From JBNJDJ01 sp051744845 (GTDB taxonomy: Bacteria > Bacillota > Clostridia > Peptostreptococcales > Acidaminobacteraceae), in the NCBI GenBank assembly GCA_051744845.1, contig JBNJDJ010000066.1, forward strand, positions 1-10,379: 10,379 nt of DNA. Reading direction: 5' to 3'. The notes beneath the pieces are model-generated. The model was given only the letters and a program-made list of their open reading frames with translations, was not told where the DNA came from and did not search any database. Of the stretch, positions 7,655 through 10,379 are shown one piece after another. The first letter of the stretch is position 1; each line of letters begins with the position of its first letter. The position numbers and the translations under genes are program-made.

Positions 7655-7811
7655 CCATGCCTTTCACTTAAATCTTTAACGCAGATATACGATATTCAAA
7701 ATATTCTTCATAAGCTCTGTTTCATTTTTTAAAAAATTACCAGACTCACACTCTACTCTAGCTCGCTTTAATTTTTTAAAAAACTACTTTCTTAATCAAA
7801 AGATTAATATT
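7602..7811 (-). promoter_or_regulatory. T-box riboswitch A (distal, full length, probably tRNA-Arg specific)
   Basis: A second complete T-box, clearly homologous to C along its whole length. Stem I is bounded by AATATT (7806-7811) and AATATT (7700-7705), with the same AGTA/GAA loop E and distal arm. AGA at 7716-7718 is again at the specifier position, here after ATGAAAC. The Stem III-like hairpin is kept, and the T-box motif AGAGTGGAACCGCG lies at 7632-7645. Two Stem I base pairs differ from copy C with both partners changed, which argues that this copy has stayed under selection. The 3' end differs: the usual competing terminator arm is missing and is replaced by a long helix (see the separate terminator). 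Confidence 0.9.
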
Positions 7812-7829
7812 TATTTTTATTTAACAATA

Positions 7830-7858
7830 AGTATATCTATTATATATATTAATGTCAA
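7830..7858 (-). promoter_or_regulatory. Sigma-A-type promoter of T-box A
   Basis: A perfect -35 TTGACA (7853-7858), a 17-base spacer and a -10 TATACT (7830-7835). The -35 begins only seven bases below the stop codon of the ECF transporter gene. It would start the long leader that crosses T-boxes A, B and C before argG. Confidence 0.88.
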
Positions 7859-7865
7859 GTGTAAA

Positions 7866-8378
7866 TTAAAAACTTTTTTGACTTTTTCTTAAATAAATTA
7901 TTAAAACAGGTATTAAAATTAATTGAATTACTATCCCTGGTAAACCTGTAACTATACTTCCTTTAACATAAGCTAGAGGTTTTAATTGAATTTGAGTATT
8001 TAAAACTAATACATATACTGCTAAACCAGCTACAGCCCTCCCAATAATCAAAGTTATTATTAAAGAAATATATTTATCCATCTTAAATTTATTAAAAAAT
8101 AAAGACATGAAAAATCCATAAGCAGCTAGCTCAAACATCATTATAAAACCTATAGGAAATAATATTGGCATACCTGTTAATACACTACTTAACAGAGGAG
8201 TTAAAGCCCCTACAATAAGCCCTAAAATTGGATTTAAATATACTCCTGCTAATAATACTGGAATATGCATTGGTAAAAACATTTTTCCACCTAATTTAAA
8301 CATATGGAAAACAATTGGAAATAAAACACCTAAAGCTAAAAATATACTTGCTTTTACTAATTTATTTGTATTATTCAT
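7866..8378 (-). CDS. ECF transporter S component (substrate-binding membrane subunit)
   Basis: The 170-residue, very hydrophobic protein has about five or six membrane segments (roughly residues 8-27, 38-56, 58-68 with 72-96, 103-127 and 142-164). It looks like the small S components of energy-coupling factor vitamin transporters. Typical features are the small-residue helix 1 (KASIFLALG, 9-17) that docks to EcfT, and the LPMHIPVLLAGVYLNPILGLIVG region (35-57) followed by GMPILFP and FELAAYG. It most resembles the broad PF12822-type group, which includes pantothenate and niacin transporters; the substrate cannot be read from sequence. No EcfA or EcfT genes are in the window, so it probably uses a shared module encoded elsewhere. 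The ribosome binding site is AAAGGTGAT. The ATG directly follows the stop codon of the DUF1893 gene, implying co-translation. Confidence 0.87.
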   Translation of the reverse strand: MNNTNKLVKASIFLALGVLFPIVFHMFKLGGKMFLPMHIPVLLAGVYLNPILGLIVGALTPLLSSVLTGMPILFPIGFIMMFELAAYGFFMSLFFNKFKMDKYISLIITLIIGRAVAGLAVYVLVLNTQIQLKPLAYVKGSIVTGLPGIVIQLILIPVLIIYLRKSQKSF

Positions 8379-8813
8379 TTATATCACCTTTACTTTTTTT
8401 AAAAACTTCTCTACTTCTTTGATTAATTTTTTATAATTATCTTTTTCAATATCTTGAGATAATTTTTCAACAGGACAAAGTCCATTTTTTTCTCTATTCA
8501 TTATATAATCAACTTTTTTATTATAAACAACATTTATATCATTATTTTTTAAAATTTCATAAGCTTTTTTAGATAAAACATCAATATAAATGTTTTTAGC
8601 ATTCAAAAAAACATAAAACATTGCTGCAGCTTTACCTACAACTTTATCAGCAATAAAACTTTCTTTTAAATCTATCTTTTTATCAATTGCTAATTTATAA
8701 ATAGGATAAATCCCTCTGTTTTTAGTTTTATAAAAAACCTTTCCATTTCTTACTATACATAATGTTAAGTTATCATTAATCAACTTATCTTTTGCTAAAT
8801 CTAATTGGTTCAT
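8379..8813 (-). CDS. DUF1893 protein (cytidine-deaminase-like fold, function unknown)
   Basis: The 144-residue soluble protein matches the DUF1893 family, whose structural representative is Thermotoga TM1506 with a cytidine-deaminase-like fold. Recognisable family stretches are the first strand pair (LTLCIVRNGKVFYKTKNRGI, 16-35), DKVVGKAAAMFYV (56-68) at the position where true deaminases carry H-A-E, and NGLCPVEKL (110-118). The protein contains no histidine, and the P-C-x-x-C zinc motif is reduced to one cysteine (Cys113), so classical zinc-dependent deamination is unlikely. A lysine-rich helix closes it. GAAAGGA lies ahead of the ATG. The gene starts 16 bases below the ATPase stop codon and abuts the ECF S component, so it may help handle the transported substrate; that role is inference. 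Confidence 0.85.
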   Translation of the reverse strand: MNQLDLAKDKLINDNLTLCIVRNGKVFYKTKNRGIYPIYKLAIDKKIDLKESFIADKVVGKAAAMFYVFLNAKNIYIDVLSKKAYEILKNNDINVVYNKKVDYIMNREKNGLCPVEKLSQDIEKDNYKKLIKEVEKFLKKVKVI

Positions 8814-8829
8814 TAAAATCCTTTCTCTG

Positions 8830-10071
8830 TTAATTTATCAACTGATTAGTAAATATTAACTTTTTTCCATTATAACTCATTTTTAAATTTTTATCATATA
8901 TATGGTTATTAGGATTTTGCTCAATTGTATCTAAAATTTGTAAAAGCCTAGTAATAAATTCTCTGATTTTAAGTTTTTTAACATCTTTTCCATTTTTTTG
9001 ATAAGTATATAAAACCCAATTTCTAAGAGAAATATTAGAAATTTTTAATTTCACATCAAATGCTAACTTATATATTTTAACAATCTTATTTGTTAATTTT
9101 TCTAAAGTTTTCATATTTATATTACTCAATTCAATGATAGGTTGTCTAATATCATTAATCTCTGAACTATACGAATCTATAGCTTGCCCGAGTCTTTGAC
9201 TTAAAGCTTCATTGGATCTAAAACCTTTTTTTTCATTTTCAACTATTTTTTTACTTCCAGTTAAAACAAAAAAAGTTTTATTTAAATCTCCAGAAGCACA
9301 TAAATCTATTATATGTTTAATATTATTATAGGCGTCTTTACGAATATCAACTCTCTCATTTAAAATAAGATCAATTTCATCTACTATAACAACTAAACCT
9401 TTATATCCAAGTAAGTCAGTTAGTTTAGAAAAACCTTTTAAAAAATCAAAAACATTACTTTTATCAATACTTCCTTTTACATTAAACTTTTTTTTCATTT
9501 TAAATGGTATATTTTTTTCTCCACTTAACCAAGAAGTAACAACATCAATCATCTTTTCATCATCATTTATTTTATACCTAATATATGATAATAACGCTCT
9601 TGCAAATGTATCATTATATTTCTTCATTTCCTTTATTACATAGTTAATCTCATTTGTCGCTTGCATTTTATCAGGTGCTTTCTTTAAATTTGATATCCAA
9701 ATATCAAAAATATTACTAAAACTTGCATTATTTTCATAATTCTTAATATATAAATTATGCATTATATAATAGTATAAATCATCAAGTTTGTTAAATCTAA
9801 AACTTCTATCAACTGGAAAATAAGATACAACATAATCTTTTTTTAAAGATACTTCTTTTAATAAATTCACTAAAAAAGTTTTACCAGTTCCATAATTATC
9901 TAAAATTATTTTAAAACCACCAGTATCATATTCTAAATTTTTTAAATTTCTTTTAAATTCATTAATCTCTTTTTCACGGCCTACTACAAGCTCTTCTAAA
10001 TAATTTTTAGGAATACCGCCATTTTTTAATGCATTAATAATAATTCTAGCATCTTTTTTAGTTGATATCAT
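8830..10071 (-). CDS. BrxC/BrxD-type P-loop ATPase (BREX ATP-binding domain family), orphan
   Basis: The 413-residue protein resembles the BREX ATP-binding family (PF10923, formerly DUF2791). The N terminus has the family pattern ALKNGGIP...VVGREKEI (14-36), with an ORC/Cdc6-like V-G-R-E box. Walker A is DNYGTGKTF (58-66), and Walker B is VVIVDEID (227-234). FFVLTGSKKI (267-276) fits a sensor 1 strand, and SQRL (291-294) offers a conserved arginine. The C-terminal ~90 residues look like a helical/winged-helix tail. The start at 10071 is preferred over an in-frame ATG at 10098, because GAGGTG (10078-10083) lies six bases before it and the upstream codons read as spacer. No other BREX gene (brxA, brxB, pglX, pglZ, brxL) is present. 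Its neighbours are metabolic, so a defence role is possible but unproven. A TATGAT at 10094-10099 could be a -10, but no good -35 matches it. Confidence 0.8.
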   Translation of the reverse strand: MISTKKDARIIINALKNGGIPKNYLEELVVGREKEINEFKRNLKNLEYDTGGFKIILDNYGTGKTFLVNLLKEVSLKKDYVVSYFPVDRSFRFNKLDDLYYYIMHNLYIKNYENNASFSNIFDIWISNLKKAPDKMQATNEINYVIKEMKKYNDTFARALLSYIRYKINDDEKMIDVVTSWLSGEKNIPFKMKKKFNVKGSIDKSNVFDFLKGFSKLTDLLGYKGLVVIVDEIDLILNERVDIRKDAYNNIKHIIDLCASGDLNKTFFVLTGSKKIVENEKKGFRSNEALSQRLGQAIDSYSSEINDIRQPIIELSNINMKTLEKLTNKIVKIYKLAFDVKLKISNISLRNWVLYTYQKNGKDVKKLKIREFITRLLQILDTIEQNPNNHIYDKNLKMSYNGKKLIFTNQLIN

Positions 10072-10131
10072 AATAAACACCTCAATTAATTTTATCATAA
10101 AAATTATTTAATAAAAAATAATATTTCAAAT

Positions 10132-10159
10132 AAAAATACCAACTAAATAATTAGATGGT
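10132..10159 (-). terminator. Terminator-like hairpin upstream of the ATPase gene
   Basis: On the minus strand ACCATCTAA (10151-10159) pairs with TTAGTTGGT (10138-10146) at eight of nine positions, and TTTTT (10132-10136) follows after one base. It would end a transcript arriving from beyond or within the inverted-repeat element. It leaves about 50 bases for the ATPase gene's own promoter. The central mismatch and short T-run make it moderate at best. Confidence 0.5.
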
Positions 10160-10184
10160 TAAATACTTTTATTTAATTTAAATC

Positions 10185-10374
10185 GCGAAGTTAATGTATA
10201 TTTTCGTTATCTTAAAATCAAACTTATTTCTTTTAACCTACTTATCTCTTTTTAATAAACTTTCTGTTAAAACATAGAACTTAACTTAAAACTAAAAACT
10301 TTCAATTTCACGTATCTCACTTTACACTCAAAACTTTTAAACTTAAATCAAATCTTTCTATACATTAACTTCGC
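10185..10374. repeat. Element bounded by perfect 16-bp inverted repeats, with a heptamer-periodic, G-depleted interior
   Basis: GCGAAGTTAATGTATA (10185-10200) recurs as its exact reverse complement at 10359-10374. The 158 bases between hold only four G against 31 C on the plus strand, so the interior can hardly fold on itself. From 10284 to 10339 the sequence runs in 7-base steps: ACTTAAA, ACTAAAA, ACTTTCA, ATTTCAC, GTATCTC, ACTTTAC, ACTCAAA, ACTTTTA. After a one-base slip comes ACTTAAA again (10341-10347). The 7-base period and internal stop codons argue against coding. Similar degenerate heptamer tracts occur between genes in clostridia (general recollection, not checked). It may be a non-autonomous repeat element or a structured RNA with one long stem. 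The window stops five bases after the right arm, so flanking duplications cannot be judged. Confidence 0.8.
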
Positions 10375-10379
10375 TTAAT

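Larger units (their letters stand above)
10072..10379. other. Gene-free stretch upstream of the ATPase
   Basis: No reading frame worth calling exists on either strand. It holds, from the right, the inverted-repeat element, the terminator-like hairpin and an AT-rich stretch with the presumed but weak promoter of the ATPase cluster. TTTCAA at 10124-10129 (TTGAAA on the minus strand) is a possible -35, but its -10 at 17 bases (TAATTT) is poor. Confidence 0.7.

Noticed and set aside
7311..7720. ATA (copy C) or ACA (copy A) as the T-box specifier
   Set aside because: These would mean isoleucine in one copy and threonine in the other, neither fitting argGH-carAB; AGA is shared by both copies and means arginine.
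8379..10071. A complete BREX or other named defence system
   Set aside because: Only one BREX-family ATPase is present; its downstream neighbours are a DUF1893 protein and an ECF S component, and what lies beyond 10379 is unknown.
10072..10098. An upstream in-frame ATG giving a nine-residue longer ATPase
   Set aside because: The GAGGTG ribosome binding site sits between the two starts and is correctly spaced only for the ATG at 10071.
10284..10347. A CRISPR array or true tandem repeat
   Set aside because: Units are only 7 bases, degenerate and without spacers, so this is a heptamer-periodic tract.
10240..10350. A small minus-strand peptide rich in F, K and V within the inverted-repeat element
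   Set aside because: It lacks a start codon with a ribosome binding site, and the 7-base periodicity shows that codon structure is not what is conserved.
10185..10374. A retron-type ncRNA, because a 16-bp inverted repeat about 160 bases apart recalls a1/a2 arms
   Set aside because: No reverse transcriptase is in the window, and the G-depleted interior cannot form the msr/msd hairpins.

Overview
The window is a very AT-rich stretch (roughly a quarter G+C by eye). Every gene is on the minus strand and most have strong GAGG-type ribosome binding sites. T-box riboswitches, an ECF-type vitamin transporter subunit and a DUF1893 protein together suggest a low-GC Firmicute, most likely an anaerobic clostridial or Tissierellia-like lineage. 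The species cannot be named from this sequence.

Layout in the direction of transcription (high to low coordinates). (1) 10379-10072 has no gene. It holds a 190-bp element bounded by a perfect 16-bp inverted repeat, with an interior almost free of G on the plus strand and a degenerate 7-nt periodicity, followed by a terminator-like hairpin. (2) 10071-7866 is a tight three-gene cluster: a lone BrxC/BrxD-type P-loop ATPase, a DUF1893 (deaminase-fold) protein and an ECF transporter S component. No terminator follows it. (3) 7858-7192 is an unusual leader: two full-length T-box riboswitches (A distal, C proximal), each with its own near-consensus promoter, and between them an orphan antiterminator/terminator module (B) without Stem I. 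(4) 7173-274 is argG-argH-carA-carB, closed by a good intrinsic terminator. (5) 230-48 holds what looks like the decayed C-terminal tail of an EAL-domain (cyclic-di-GMP phosphodiesterase) gene.

The four-gene operon forms a coherent unit. CarA/CarB make carbamoyl phosphate, which ornithine carbamoyltransferase (not in this window) turns into citrulline. ArgG and ArgH then convert citrulline and aspartate to arginine and fumarate. The T-boxes probably read uncharged tRNA-Arg: an AGA triplet sits at the expected specifier position in both full copies. Arginine starvation would therefore open the operon.

The most interesting parts are the serial promoter-T-box duplication, with compensatory base-pair changes between copies and a remodelled terminator in copy A; the absence of any terminator between the ATPase cluster and the T-boxes; and the inverted-repeat element next to the orphan BREX-type ATPase.
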